Of a stretch of DNA of 35,148 nucleotides, positions 22,828 to 30,672 are shown one piece after another. The notes beneath the pieces were generated by a model, which was not told the DNA's origin, did no database searches, and saw only the letters and a list, made by a program, of their open reading frames with translations. The DNA comes from Micromonospora phytophila (GTDB taxonomy: Bacteria; Actinomycetota; Actinomycetes; Mycobacteriales; Micromonosporaceae): assembly GCF_023656545.1 (NCBI RefSeq), contig NZ_JAMOKF010000023.1, forward strand, positions 1 through 35,148, read 5' to 3'. Each line of letters begins with the position of its first letter. Position 1 is the first letter of the stretch. Position numbers and translations under genes: made by a program.

Positions 22828-23006
22828 CGAGGAGTACGACCGGACAGGCGCCGGCCAGGCCCTCCGCTGCCGCCACCGCCGTACGCCATCTCGCCTCCCA
22901 CGCCTGCGCTCCGGCGGCCTGGCTTCCCGACAGCGCGTCCGTTATGCCCCCCCGAGCAGGGGAAGTTTCGCCCGCGGCGCGGCATGGGGAGAGAGCGGGC
23001 TCACCC

Positions 23007-23037
23007 TTGACCTGAATCCGGGTTGAGGTCCGAGGCT
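23007..23037 (+). promoter_or_regulatory. MerR-type promoter with 19-base spacer and central dyad
   Basis: TTGACC (23007-23012) and GAGGCT (23032-23037) are 19 bases apart, the long spacing typical of MerR/SoxR-activated promoters. Between and overlapping them is the dyad ACCTGAAT-N4-GGTTGAGGT-like element at 23010-23029 (9 of 10 positions pair, counting one G-T). The predicted transcript start coincides with the ATG at 23044. No merR-like gene is in the window. The rest of the gap 22828-23006 shows nothing I recognise. Confidence 0.6.
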
Positions 23038-23043
23038 GGGGCC

Positions 23044-23151
23044 ATGCTGATCGAACTGCTCCGGTGCGAGGCGGGCCTGTCGCACCGGTGGACCCGCGAC
23101 AACCACCACCACCGACCGCTGTGGATGCCGCGTACGGCGGGTCGGCGGTGA
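23044..23151 (+). CDS. 35-residue leader ORF overlapping the MFS transporter start
   Basis: The frame starts with ATG at 23044, exactly where the MerR-type promoter should start transcription, and stops with TGA at 23149-23151, overlapping the GTG start of the transporter (GTGA). The peptide (beginning MLIELLRCEAGLSHRW and including three consecutive His) matches no family I know. The position suggests a leaderless leader peptide that couples or gates translation of the transporter. It may equally be a chance frame in high-GC DNA. Confidence 0.4.
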   Translation: MLIELLRCEAGLSHRWTRDNHHHRPLWMPRTAGRR

Positions 23152-24545
23152 CCGCCACGGCCGCGCCGCCCGACCCGGTGGCCCCGGCGGCGGGTCTCTT
23201 CGTGCCCCGGCTGCGGGCGATGACGGTGGGCAGCGTCGCGCTGGTGTCGCTGCTGGCGTTCGAGGCGCTGGCGGTGGGCACGGCCATGCCGACGGTCGCC
23301 CGCAGCCTCGACGGGCTGGCCCACTACGGCATCGCCTTCGGCGGCCCGTTCGCCGCCGGCGTGCTGGCCATGGTGGTCTCGGGCATCTGGTGCGACGCGC
23401 GGGGACCCCGGGCGCCGATGTGGCACGGCCTCGTCTGGTTCGTGGTCGGCCTGGTGATCGCCGGCAGCGCCACGGCGATGGGCGCCCTGGTCGCCGGCCG
23501 GATCGTGCAGGGCTTCGGCTCCGGGCTGCTGTCGGTCGCGCTGTACGTGATCGTCGGGCGGGCGTACCCGGAGGAGCTGCACCGGCGGATCTTCGCCGCC
23601 TTCGCCGCCGCCTGGGTCGTACCGTCGCTGGTCGGGCCGGCGGTGGCCGGCCTGATCGTGGAGCACCTCGGCTGGCGGTGGGTCTTCCTGGCGGTGCCGG
23701 TGGTCGCGGTGCCGGCGGTGCTGCTGATCCATCCGGGCCTGCGGGCAGTCGGCGCGGCCACGGCGACCGGCGTGCCGCCCGGCGCGGCGGCGCGGATCGG
23801 CTGGGCCTGCGGGGCGGGGGTGAGCGCCGCACTGCTGCACATCGGGGGACAGCAGCGCGGCGCCTCCGCCGTGGGGTTGGTCGCCCTGGCGCTGGTCGGG
23901 CTGCTGGTCTGCGCTCCCCGGCTGTTGCCGGCGGGGTTCCTGCGGGCCGGTCGGGGCCTGCCGACGGTGGTCGGGCTGCGTGGCCTGGCCTCCGCCGCGT
24001 TCGTCGGCGCCGAGGTGGTGATCCCGCTGATGCTCTCCCGTGAGCGGGGGCTGTCGCCGACGGCCGCCGGCCTGGTCCTGACCACGGGGGCGCTCGCCTG
24101 GTCGGTGGGCTCGTGGTTGCAGGGGCGGATGCCCACTCCGCGGTCGCGGGCCACCCTGCCGAGGGTCGGGTTGACCTGCATCGCGGCCGGTACCGCCGTG
24201 GTGGCGTTCGCCGTCGTGCCGACCGTCCCGGTCGGGGTGGGGGTGCTCGGCTGGGCGGGCGCCGGGCTGGGCATGGGTCTGCTCTACCCGTCGCTGTCGG
24301 TGCTGACCCTGGAGCTGTCCGCCCCCGGTGAGCAGGGGCGGAACAGTTCCTCGCTGCAACTGGGGGACTCGCTCTTCGCAGCGAGCGTGCTGGCGTTGAC
24401 CGGTGCGATGCTCGCCGCCGGTGCCGGGCCCGGGCCCGGGAGCTACGCGGGCACCCTGGCGGTGGCGTCCGGGCTGGCGCTGGTCGGGGCGCTGCTCGCC
24501 GGGCGGGTCGTGCCGCGCGCCGGGTGGGTGCGGACGACCGGCTGA
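23148..24545 (+). CDS. MFS transporter
   Basis: About 465 residues with 12 or more hydrophobic segments. The first half carries TAMPTVARSL and the loop WCDARGPRAPMWHG (motif A region, GxxxDRxGRR-like but degenerate), and GRIVQGFGSGLLSVALYVIVGRAYPEELHRRIFAAFAAAWVVPSLVGPAVAGLI (motifs B and C), typical of the drug:H+ antiporters. The GTG at 23148 overlaps the stop of the leader ORF. An earlier GTG at 23064 in the same frame would add a Pro-rich stretch and is less likely. Substrate unknown; the MerR-type promoter hints at drug or redox-compound export. Confidence 0.87.
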   Translation: MTATAAPPDPVAPAAGLFVPRLRAMTVGSVALVSLLAFEALAVGTAMPTVARSLDGLAHYGIAFGGPFAAGVLAMVVSGIWCDARGPRAPMWHGLVWFVVGLVIAGSATAMGALVAGRIVQGFGSGLLSVALYVIVGRAYPEELHRRIFAAFAAAWVVPSLVGPAVAGLIVEHLGWRWVFLAVPVVAVPAVLLIHPGLRAVGAATATGVPPGAAARIGWACGAGVSAALLHIGGQQRGASAVGLVALALVGLLVCAPRLLPAGFLRAGRGLPTVVGLRGLASAAFVGAEVVIPLMLSRERGLSPTAAGLVLTTGALAWSVGSWLQGRMPTPRSRATLPRVGLTCIAAGTAVVAFAVVPTVPVGVGVLGWAGAGLGMGLLYPSLSVLTLELSAPGEQGRNSSSLQLGDSLFAASVLALTGAMLAAGAGPGPGSYAGTLAVASGLALVGALLAGRVVPRAGWVRTTG

Positions 24546-24643
24546 CCGCCCGCCGGGTGCGGGGTGGCCCCGGCTCACCGGCTGGTCGGGGATGTGGCGA
24601 ACCGGCCCGGACCGGGGTGGGCGGCCGGGAGGATGGGCGGGCG

Positions 24644-25282
24644 ATGAACTTCCTGACCATCCTGCCGATGGCCGTGGTGATGGTCGCCGGTTCGCAGTTG
24701 GTCGCGGCGGTCTTCCTCGCCTCGGCCGACCGGCCCCGTGCCGCGTCGCTGGGCTATCTGGGCGGCGCGGGGCTGGTGGTGACCGGCGGGGTGACGGCGG
24801 CCTGGCTGGCCACCCGGGCCGTGAAGATCAACATCGGTGGTGGGGCCGGGCGGAGCACCGTCGAGACGCGGATCGACCAGGTGGTCCTGGCGCTGCTGCT
24901 GGTTTTGGCGGTAGTGGTGTTCCTGCGGCGGCACACCAGCGGTATCCCGAGGTGGATGGGGCGGCTCCAGCAGGCCGGCCCGGGCTACGGGGCGAGGCTC
25001 GGCGTGCTGCTCTTCCTGGGCATGCCCACGGACGACCTCACGATGGTGACCGTCGGGGCGAGTGCCGCCCGGCACGACCTGCCCTGGTGGCACCTGCTGC
25101 CGTTCGTGGTGCTCACCCTGACGCTGCTGGCCCTGCCCCTGCTGGCGCTGCTGCTGCTCGGCTCCCGGGCGGAGGCGGCGCTGCCCCGGATCCGCGACCG
25201 CGCCGAGCGGCACTCGTGGGTGGTCAGCGAGGTCGTCGTCGGGTTCTTCGTGGCGATGACGGTGGTCGACCTGCTCCGTTGA
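24644..25282 (+). CDS. GAP-family (Sap) membrane protein
   Basis: A 212-residue protein with about six hydrophobic segments (FLTILPMAVVMVAGSQLVAAVFLA, LGGAGLVVTGGVTAAWLA, VLALLLVLAVVVFL, GARLGVLLFLGMPTDDL, LLPFVVLTLTLLALPLLALLLLG, VVSEVVVGFFVAMTVVDLL). The build resembles the GAP/Sap family named for the mycobacterial sulfolipid-addressing protein, which moves or supports export of lipids; the assignment to that family is from general resemblance and its substrate here is unknown. GGGAGGA lies 10 bases before the ATG. It follows the MFS gene by 98 bases and ends in a hairpin. Confidence 0.72.
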   Translation: MNFLTILPMAVVMVAGSQLVAAVFLASADRPRAASLGYLGGAGLVVTGGVTAAWLATRAVKINIGGGAGRSTVETRIDQVVLALLLVLAVVVFLRRHTSGIPRWMGRLQQAGPGYGARLGVLLFLGMPTDDLTMVTVGASAARHDLPWWHLLPFVVLTLTLLALPLLALLLLGSRAEAALPRIRDRAERHSWVVSEVVVGFFVAMTVVDLLR

Positions 25283-25318
25283 GCCGCCGCACCGGCGTCA
25301 CGCCGGGTCGGGCGGCTC
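25281..25318 (+). terminator. Hairpin after the GAP-family gene
   Basis: Outer arms GAGCCGCC (25281-25288) and GGCGGCTC (25311-25318) enclose an inner hairpin CGGCG-TCA-CGCCG (25293-25305). The outer arm overlaps the end of the stop codon. Confidence 0.5.
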
Positions 25319-25369
25319 CGTCAACCCGTGGACGCCCGGTGCCGCGGGCGCCGGAAAAAGGAGGAGACG

Positions 25370-26155
25370 ATGCGGGTCCTGGTCACCGGGGCGGGCGGCC
25401 GCCTGGGGCGGGAGGTGCTGCCCCGGCTGCGCGACGAGGGTTGGGCGGTCCGGGCGACGAGCCGGCGGGCGCGTACCGGGTTGCCGGAGGAGTGGGTGGT
25501 GGTGGACCTGGCCACCGGGGAGGGGGTGGCGGAGGCGGTGGCGGGCGTGGACGCCGTCCTGCACCTGGCCTCGGCGCCGAACCAGGGGCGGCGGACCCAC
25601 GAGGTCGACGTGCTCGGCACCCGCCGGCTGGTCGCGGCCGCCGGGCAGGCCGGTGTACGTCACCTGGTGTACGTCTCGATCGTCGGCGTGGACCGGGTGC
25701 CGATCGCCTACTACCGGCACAAGCTCGCCGCGGAGCAGGTGGTGGCGGCCGGACCGGTGCCGTGGACGGTGCTGCGGGCCACCCAGTTCCCCGAGTTCCT
25801 CGACGAGATGCTGCGCGGCGTGAGCCGGCTCGGGCCGGTGATCGGTGACCGCGGGGTGCTCGCCCAGCCGGTCGATCCCCGCGACGTCGCGGACCGGCTC
25901 GCGTGGCGGCTCGCCGCCGGACCGCTGCGCGGCGTCGAGGAGTACGGCGGCCCCGAGGTGCTCCGCTTCGACGAGGCGGTCCGGGCCTGGAACGCCGCCC
26001 GCCGCTCCCGCCGTCCGCTGCTGCCGCTCCGCCTCCCCGGCAAGGTCGGTCGCGCCCTGCGGGCGGGTGGCCTGGTCACCGGGGCGACCCCGAGGGGCAC
26101 CCGGAGCTGGGCCGACCACCTGGCCGACACGTACGGGGGAATCGGCGGAAGATGA
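25370..26155 (+). CDS. NAD(P)-binding protein, atypical SDR (NmrA-like)
   Basis: A 261-residue protein with an N-terminal Rossmann loop GAGGRLGREVL (TGAGGxxG, residues 7-14), VRATSRRAR after the second strand (favours NADP(H)), DAVLHLAS, LGTRRLVAAAGQAGVRHLVYVSIVGVDRVPIAYYRHKLAAEQVV and WTVLRATQFPEFLDEML. This is the NmrA/atypical-SDR pattern, which includes quinone reductases and redox sensors; Tyr-x3-Lys is partly kept (YYRHK). The substrate is unknown. The ATG at 25370 has a strong AAGGAGGAG upstream, unlike many neighbours that look leaderless. Confidence 0.83.
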   Translation: MRVLVTGAGGRLGREVLPRLRDEGWAVRATSRRARTGLPEEWVVVDLATGEGVAEAVAGVDAVLHLASAPNQGRRTHEVDVLGTRRLVAAAGQAGVRHLVYVSIVGVDRVPIAYYRHKLAAEQVVAAGPVPWTVLRATQFPEFLDEMLRGVSRLGPVIGDRGVLAQPVDPRDVADRLAWRLAAGPLRGVEEYGGPEVLRFDEAVRAWNAARRSRRPLLPLRLPGKVGRALRAGGLVTGATPRGTRSWADHLADTYGGIGGR

Positions 26156-26180
26156 ACGGTCCACCCGTTCACGTTCGGCC

Positions 26181-26186
26181 TACCGT
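26181..26186 (+). promoter_or_regulatory. -10 hexamer TACCGT, leaderless promoter
   Basis: TACCGT lies 6 bases in front of the ATG at 26193; no Shine-Dalgarno sequence. Confidence 0.5.
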
Positions 26187-26192
26187 GACGGC

Positions 26193-26387
26193 ATGGTCGC
26201 CATGGTGCTCACCGTGATCCTCTACGTCGCCGGCTTCGTCTTCCTCTACGGCGTCATCCGGCTCGCGATTCGGCACGCCCTCGAGGAGCTGGAGGTGCGT
26301 CGGGTCCAGGCCGAGCGGGCGGAGGAGCTGGCAGCCGTTCGGGACCGGACGATGCTGCGCGAGAACGGCTTCCTCACCGGCAGTTGA
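26193..26387 (+). CDS. Small single-pass membrane protein
   Basis: A 64-residue protein: one membrane helix (MVLTVILYVAGFVFLYGVIRLAI, residues 4-26) followed by a charged helix rich in Glu, Arg and Ala (HALEELEVRRVQAERAEELAAVRDR) and a short tail. I do not recognise the family; similar tiny actinobacterial proteins are annotated as hypothetical. The start is supported by the leaderless promoter. It lies 37 bases after the NAD(P)-binding gene and 59 bases before the YbaK-like gene. Confidence 0.68.
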   Translation: MVAMVLTVILYVAGFVFLYGVIRLAIRHALEELEVRRVQAERAEELAAVRDRTMLRENGFLTGS

Positions 26388-26446
26388 GCGCGGCGGTCGT
26401 CCCTCTCGGCGGGCGGGGCGGCCGGGCGGGTGCGAGGATCGCATTC

Positions 26447-26998
26447 GTGATGGGGACGCTGAAGACCGAACCTGCCCGTGCCCGGCTCGACCTGCTGGCC
26501 CCGCCGGTCGCCGCCGCCGTCGGGCAGTGGCCCGCCGACGCCCCGGTGGACGTCGACGACGTGCTGGTGGCGCCGATCGACGCCGAACTCGCCGACACCG
26601 CCGCCTTCTGTGCGGCGTACGAGGTCGGGTTGGAGGTGTCGGCGAACTGCGTGGTGGTGGCCGGCAAGCGCGAGGGGGTCGTCCGCTACGCGGCCTGCGT
26701 GGTGCTCGCCACGACCCGGGCCGACGTCAACGGGGTGGCCCGCCGGGCGCTGGACGTCCGCAAGGCGAGCTTCGCGCCGATGGCCGAGGCGGTGGAGCTG
26801 ACCGGCATGGAGTACGGCGGCATCACCCCGATCGGGCTGCCGGAGCAGTGGCCGATCCTGGTGGACGCGCGGGTGATCGCCACCCCGCACGTGATCATCG
26901 GTTCCGGCGTGCGGCACAGCAAGATCGCGCTGCCCGGGCCGGCGCTCGGCGCGCTGCCCGGGGCGCGGGTGGTGGAGGACCTGGCCCGACCGGCCTAG
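26447..26998 (+). CDS. YbaK/EbsC-like aminoacyl-tRNA deacylase
   Basis: About 183 residues. The YbaK fold is shown by DTAAFCAAYEVGLEVSANCVVVAGKREGVVRYAACVVLATTRADVNGVARRALDVRKASFAPMAEAVELTGMEYGGITPIGLP and by the terminal HVIIGSGVRHSKIALPG. The last carries the Gly-Ser-Gly...Lys typical of the active site. Family members hydrolyse mischarged tRNA, for example Cys-tRNA(Pro), in trans. GAGGAT lies 7 bases before the GTG at 26447, so a leaderless GTG is likely; the ATG at 26450 is the alternative. proS lies about 1.7 kb away on the other strand; a functional link is inference only. Confidence 0.82.
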   Translation: MMGTLKTEPARARLDLLAPPVAAAVGQWPADAPVDVDDVLVAPIDAELADTAAFCAAYEVGLEVSANCVVVAGKREGVVRYAACVVLATTRADVNGVARRALDVRKASFAPMAEAVELTGMEYGGITPIGLPEQWPILVDARVIATPHVIIGSGVRHSKIALPGPALGALPGARVVEDLARPA

Positions 26999-27019
26999 GT
27001 AGTCGACCGGCGTCGATGC

Positions 27020-27035
27020 TGTTGCACGTGAAACA
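27020..27035. promoter_or_regulatory. parS-like site
   Basis: TGTTGCACGTGAAACA matches the bacterial parS consensus TGTTTCACGTGAAACA at 15 of 16 positions. It lies in the 73-base gap between convergent genes, where a ParB-binding site would not disturb coding. The rest of the gap 26999-27071 shows only a short direct repeat TCGATGC on either side. Confidence 0.55.
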
Positions 27036-27071
27036 TCAGGTCGGTCGATGCGTTGCGGGTGGCGGGCCGGG

Positions 27072-27707
27072 TCAGCCGGCCGCGGACTCGCGGCTCTCGA
27101 CCTCGGTCAGCGCGGCGAGCAGCGTCTCCGGCTCCTGGGCGCCGGTCACCGCGTACTTCCCGGCGAGCACGAAGGCGGGCACGCTGGTCACCCCGATCTG
27201 CCGGGCGGTGGTCAGCGCGGCGGACAGGTCGGCGACCCGCTCGTCGGAGTCGAGGAAGCGTCGCGCCTCGGCCCCGTCCAGGCCCACGTCGGCCGCGAGC
27301 CGGGCCAGCTCGTCCCGGGAGCCGACGTCGACGCCGTCGGTGAAGTGAGCGCGGTAGAGCGCCTCGACCAGCTCCTCGGCGCGGCCCTGATCGGTGGCCC
27401 AGGAGACCAGCCGGTGCGCGTCGAAGGTGTTGGCGGCGAGCGCGCGGTGGAAGTCGAGCTTCAGCCCCACCCCGGCGGCCACCTCGGTGACGTGCCCGAA
27501 CATCTGCTCGGCCCGCTCCCGCCCGCCGAACTTCGCGGCCAGCGCGTCCACCAGCGGACGCGGCTCCGCCACCGGCGACGGGTCGAGCTGGAACGGCCGG
27601 TACCGGATTGTCACCTCGCCGTCGTACGACGCCAGGGCCTGCTCCAGCCGACGCTTGCCGATGTAGCACCAGGGGCAGACGACGTCGGCGTAGATCTCGA
27701 TCTCCAT
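27072..27707 (-). CDS. DsbA-family oxidoreductase, FrnE-like
   Basis: A 211-residue protein with the thioredoxin-like CPWC centre (Cys11-Cys14) in DVVCPWCYIGKRRLEQAL, the FrnE/2-hydroxychromene-2-carboxylate-isomerase type, then a helical insertion with DAHRLVSWA and VEALYRAHFTDGVDVGS, and the cis-Pro loop VTSVPAFVLAGKYAVTGAQ. There is no signal peptide, so it acts in the cytoplasm, as a thiol oxidoreductase or polyketide-type isomerase. The ATG at 27707 lies 20 bases after the stop of sufE on the same strand, so the two probably form an operon; a thiol/sulfur theme is plausible. Confidence 0.9.
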   Translation of the reverse strand: MEIEIYADVVCPWCYIGKRRLEQALASYDGEVTIRYRPFQLDPSPVAEPRPLVDALAAKFGGRERAEQMFGHVTEVAAGVGLKLDFHRALAANTFDAHRLVSWATDQGRAEELVEALYRAHFTDGVDVGSRDELARLAADVGLDGAEARRFLDSDERVADLSAALTTARQIGVTSVPAFVLAGKYAVTGAQEPETLLAALTEVESRESAAG

Positions 27708-27727
27708 GGTCGGTGACAACCCCCCGG

Positions 27728-28147
27728 TCAGCTGATCTGTTCCCGGACCTGGCGCTTGAGCCGGGCCAGGATGGCGGTGCCGCCGCGGATCCGCAGCGGG
27801 CTGATCGCCTGGGCGAGCCCCATCCGCTGATACAGGTCGTCGGGGACGGCGAGCACCTCGTCCGGGCTCGCCCCGGCCAGCCCCTCGGCGAGGATGCCGG
27901 CGAACGCCCGGGTGGTGGGCGCCTCCGGCGGGCAGTCGAAGAGGGTCTCCACCGTCTTCTCCGGGGTCACCCGGGCCCGCAGGAAGAACGACGTCTGGCA
28001 CTCCGGCACCTGCTCCATGCCCTGTCGGTCGGCGGACCCGGCGGGCAGCGGAGGGATGACGTCGGCGTACTCGAGCAGCATCTCCAGCACGACGTCGCGG
28101 GGTGCGGCGGCGAACTCGTCGACGATCTCGGCCAACCTGGCGGGCAT
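27728..28147 (-). CDS. sufE: SufE-family sulfur acceptor protein
   Basis: A 139-residue protein of normal SufE length. The acceptor Cys50 lies in QVPECQTSFFLRA, corresponding to the loop Cys of E. coli SufE; RLAEIVDEFAAAP at the N-terminus and FAGILAEGLAGASPDEVLAVPDDLYQRMGL later are family hallmarks. SufE accepts persulfide sulfur from a cysteine desulfurase for Fe-S cluster assembly; in actinobacteria it also occurs next to a thiosulfate sulfurtransferase. The ATG at 28147 is 10 bases from GGAGG; the ATG at 28156 is only 1 base from it, so 28147 is preferred. Confidence 0.9.
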   Translation of the reverse strand: MPARLAEIVDEFAAAPRDVVLEMLLEYADVIPPLPAGSADRQGMEQVPECQTSFFLRARVTPEKTVETLFDCPPEAPTTRAFAGILAEGLAGASPDEVLAVPDDLYQRMGLAQAISPLRIRGGTAILARLKRQVREQIS

Positions 28148-28210
28148 GGATGACATGCCTCCGAGGCTACCGCCGTCGCGAGCCCGGCTCACCGCGCCGC
28201 CGCCACGCCG

Positions 28211-28636
28211 TCAGACCGTCGGGGCCTGCTCGCTGATCTGGCCCAACGCCGACTGGGGGTCGAGCTGGATCGCCAGGTCGCCGAGGGAGACGATGCCCAC
28301 CAGCTTGCGCTCGTTGTCGCAGACCAGCACCCGCCGGATGCCGCGTTCGCGCATCAGGGTCGCCGCCTCACCCGCGGTGGAGTGCTGCTCGATCATCACC
28401 ACCTCGCGGGTGACGATCGAGCCGATCGTGGTGCTGGCCGGGCTGGCGTTCTCGGCCACCGCCCGCACCACGATGTCCCGGTCGGTGAGCATGCCGGCGA
28501 GGGTGGCGCCGTCGGTGACCACCACGTCGCCGATGTCGGCCTCCTTCATCACCCTGGCCGCCTCGTCCAACGTGGTCTCCGCCGGTAGATAGATGACCTG
28601 CTTCGTCATCACGTCGCTGACCCGGTAACCGGTCAT
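28211..28636 (-). CDS. CBS-pair protein
   Basis: A 141-residue protein consisting of two CBS domains (VSDVMTKQVIYLPAETTLDEAARVMKEADIGDVVV... and IVTREVVMIEQHSTAGEAATLMRERGIRRVLV...), which bind adenosine nucleotides. LTDRDIVVRAVAE and LVGIVSLGDLAIQ are the conserved ends. Stand-alone CBS pairs of this kind are common in actinomycetes and respond to hypoxia or stress in mycobacteria (Hrp1 type), but no target is evident here. ATG at 28636 with GGAGG 6 bases upstream. It is 56 bases downstream of proS on the same strand. Confidence 0.9.
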   Translation of the reverse strand: MTGYRVSDVMTKQVIYLPAETTLDEAARVMKEADIGDVVVTDGATLAGMLTDRDIVVRAVAENASPASTTIGSIVTREVVMIEQHSTAGEAATLMRERGIRRVLVCDNERKLVGIVSLGDLAIQLDPQSALGQISEQAPTV

Positions 28637-28692
28637 GAGAGCCTCCAGAACACATCCAGCCGATCGGAGTGCGGTACCCCGTGATGCGCCCA

Positions 28693-30462
28693 CTACACCA
28701 GGTTTCCGCGCTCCCGGCGTACCTCTTCGACGACCCGCTCGACGAGGGCGTCCACCGGCAGCTCGACGCGCTCGTCGGAGGCCCGGTCGCGCAGCTCCGC
28801 GTACCCCTCGGTGAGACGGCGGCCGACCACGACGGCGCGCGGGATGCCGACCAGCTCTGCGTCGGTGAACTTCACCCCCGCCGAGACGTGCGTCCGGTCG
28901 TCGACCAGCACTCGCAGGCCGGCCCGGGCGAGGCGCCCGCCGAGTTCCAGCGCCGCCTCGAGCTGCGGGCCCTTCCCGGCGGCCACCAGGTGTACGTCGC
29001 ACGGCGCGACCGCCGCCGGCCAGGCGAGGCCCCGGTCGTCGTGGTGCTGTTCGGCGATCGACGCGACCGCGCGGGACACGCCGATGCCGTAGCAGCCCAT
29101 GGTCGGCCGGACCGGCTTGCCCTGCGGGCCGAGCACGTCGACCGCGAAGGCGTCGGTGTAGCGGCGGCCGAGCTGGAAGATGTGCCCGATCTCGATGCCC
29201 CGCCGCATGGTCAACTCACCGGTGCCGCAGGCCGGGCAGGGGTCGCCCGGGCGCACCTCGGCCGCCTCGATCGTCCCGTCGGGCGTGAAGTCCCGGCCGC
29301 AGACCACCCCGGTGGCGTGCCGGCCCGGCTCGTTCGCGCCGGTCAGCCAGGCGCTGCCGGTGACCACCCGCGGGTCGACCAGGTAGCGGATGCCCAGCTT
29401 GTCGAAGAGCTGCGGGCCGATGTAGCCGCGGACCAGCTCGGGGTGGGCGTCCCAGCCGTCGAAGACCTCCACGGTGGCCGGCGCGACCGCCGCCCCGAGC
29501 CGCTTCAGGTCCACCTCGCGGTCGCCGGGCACCCCGACGACCAGCAGTTCGGGCTTTTCCGCGCCCGGCCGGCGCAGGCTCAGCACCACGTTCTTCAGGG
29601 TGTCCGCGGCGGTCCAGTCGTCCCGGCCGCCCAGCCGGCGGGCGTTGGCCAGCTCCACCAGGCTGGCGATGGTCGCCGTCTCCGGGGTGTCGTGCACCTC
29701 CGCCGCGGGCTGCGCGTCCGGGTCGCCGGCCGGCGGGGCGGGCGTGGTGACCGCCTCGGTGTTCGCGGCGTAGTCGCAGGCGGTGCAGCCGACGAAGGTG
29801 TCCTCGCCGACCGGCGTCGCGGCCAGGAACTCCTCCGACGCCGACCCGCCCATCGCCCCCGACACCGCGTGCACGACGGTGAAGTCCAGCCCCAGCCGGG
29901 TGAAGATCCGCTGGTAGGCCGCCCGGTGCCGGTCGTAGACCGCCTGGAGACCCGCGTCGTCCAGGTCGAACGAGTAGGCGTCCTTCATCAGGAACTCGCG
30001 ACCACGCAGCAGGCCGGCGCGGGGCCGGGCCTCGTCGCGGAACTTCGTCTGGATCTGGAAGAGCGTCACCGGGAAATCCCGGTACGAGGTGAAGAGGTCC
30101 TTCACCAGCAGCGCCGCCAACTCCTCATGGGTGGGCGCGAGCAGGTGCTCGGCGCCGCGCCGGTCGGCGAGGGTGAAGATGTCGTCGCCGTACTCCGTCC
30201 ACCGCCCGCTGGTCCGGTACGGCTCCGCGGGCAGCAGCGCCGGGAAGTGCACCTCCTGGTCGCCGATCGCCGTCATCTCCTGCCGGACCACCTCGGTGAC
30301 CCGGTCCAGCACCAGCTTGCCCAGCGGCAGCCAGGTGTAGCCGCCCGGCGCGGCGCGACGGATATAGCCGGCGCGCAGCAGGAGCCGGTGGCTCGGCACC
30401 TCCGCTTCCGCCGGGTCCTCGCGCAGGGTCCGGAGCAGCAGGGTCGACATGCGTAGCAGCAT
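28693..30462 (-). CDS. proS: Prolyl-tRNA synthetase
   Basis: A 589-residue protein, full length for the bacterial ProS type. Class II motifs: motif 1 near [19 protein letters not shown], motif 2 [28 protein letters not shown] (near residue 140), then the inserted editing domain (about 220-400, YbaK-like) and motif 3 [27 protein letters not shown], followed by the anticodon-binding domain ([37 protein letters not shown]). It attaches proline to tRNA(Pro). The ATG at 30462 lies 6 bases after TACGCT on the minus strand, so it is leaderless. The ATG at 30450 is an alternative that starts at STLLLRTL. Confidence 0.95.
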   Translation of the reverse strand: MLLRMSTLLLRTLREDPAEAEVPSHRLLLRAGYIRRAAPGGYTWLPLGKLVLDRVTEVVRQEMTAIGDQEVHFPALLPAEPYRTSGRWTEYGDDIFTLADRRGAEHLLAPTHEELAALLVKDLFTSYRDFPVTLFQIQTKFRDEARPRAGLLRGREFLMKDAYSFDLDDAGLQAVYDRHRAAYQRIFTRLGLDFTVVHAVSGAMGGSASEEFLAATPVGEDTFVGCTACDYAANTEAVTTPAPPAGDPDAQPAAEVHDTPETATIASLVELANARRLGGRDDWTAADTLKNVVLSLRRPGAEKPELLVVGVPGDREVDLKRLGAAVAPATVEVFDGWDAHPELVRGYIGPQLFDKLGIRYLVDPRVVTGSAWLTGANEPGRHATGVVCGRDFTPDGTIEAAEVRPGDPCPACGTGELTMRRGIEIGHIFQLGRRYTDAFAVDVLGPQGKPVRPTMGCYGIGVSRAVASIAEQHHDDRGLAWPAAVAPCDVHLVAAGKGPQLEAALELGGRLARAGLRVLVDDRTHVSAGVKFTDAELVGIPRAVVVGRRLTEGYAELRDRASDERVELPVDALVERVVEEVRRERGNLV

Positions 30463-30468
30463 CAGCGC

Positions 30469-30474
30469 AGCGTA
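30469..30474 (-). promoter_or_regulatory. -10 hexamer TACGCT, leaderless promoter of proS
   Basis: On the minus strand TACGCT lies 6 bases in front of the ATG at 30462; no Shine-Dalgarno sequence. Confidence 0.5.
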
Positions 30475-30557
30475 CGACCGGGCCGACCGGCCGGGCGATC
30501 CAATTCGACCGGCTCGCCGGCCGCGTCGGGGCGGCGGCCGCGGGCCGGCGACCGGTC

Positions 30558-30605
30558 GGGTTGCCGTCCGGGACTGTCGGAAGTTGGCGTTCCGGACGGC
30601 AACCC
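30558..30605. promoter_or_regulatory. Long perfect inverted repeat between proS and the sigma-factor gene
   Basis: Arms GGGTTGCCGTCCGG (30558-30571) and CCGGACGGCAACCC (30592-30605) are perfectly complementary over 14 bases with a 20-base loop. It sits in the gap 30463-30672 upstream of two divergent genes, so it is not a classical terminator; it may be an operator or a leader structure of the sigma-factor transcript. Confidence 0.55.
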
Positions 30606-30672
30606 CCGGCCCACGGGACGACGTCTGGGAAGGCATCAGCCCACCGCACCACTACCCGAAGGATCGGCTCGT

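Noticed and set aside
22788..23015. Small frame between the chimeric gene and the MerR-type promoter as a possible merR gene
   Set aside because: The translation has no helix-turn-helix and is Ala/Pro/Arg-rich; no regulator is recognisable there.
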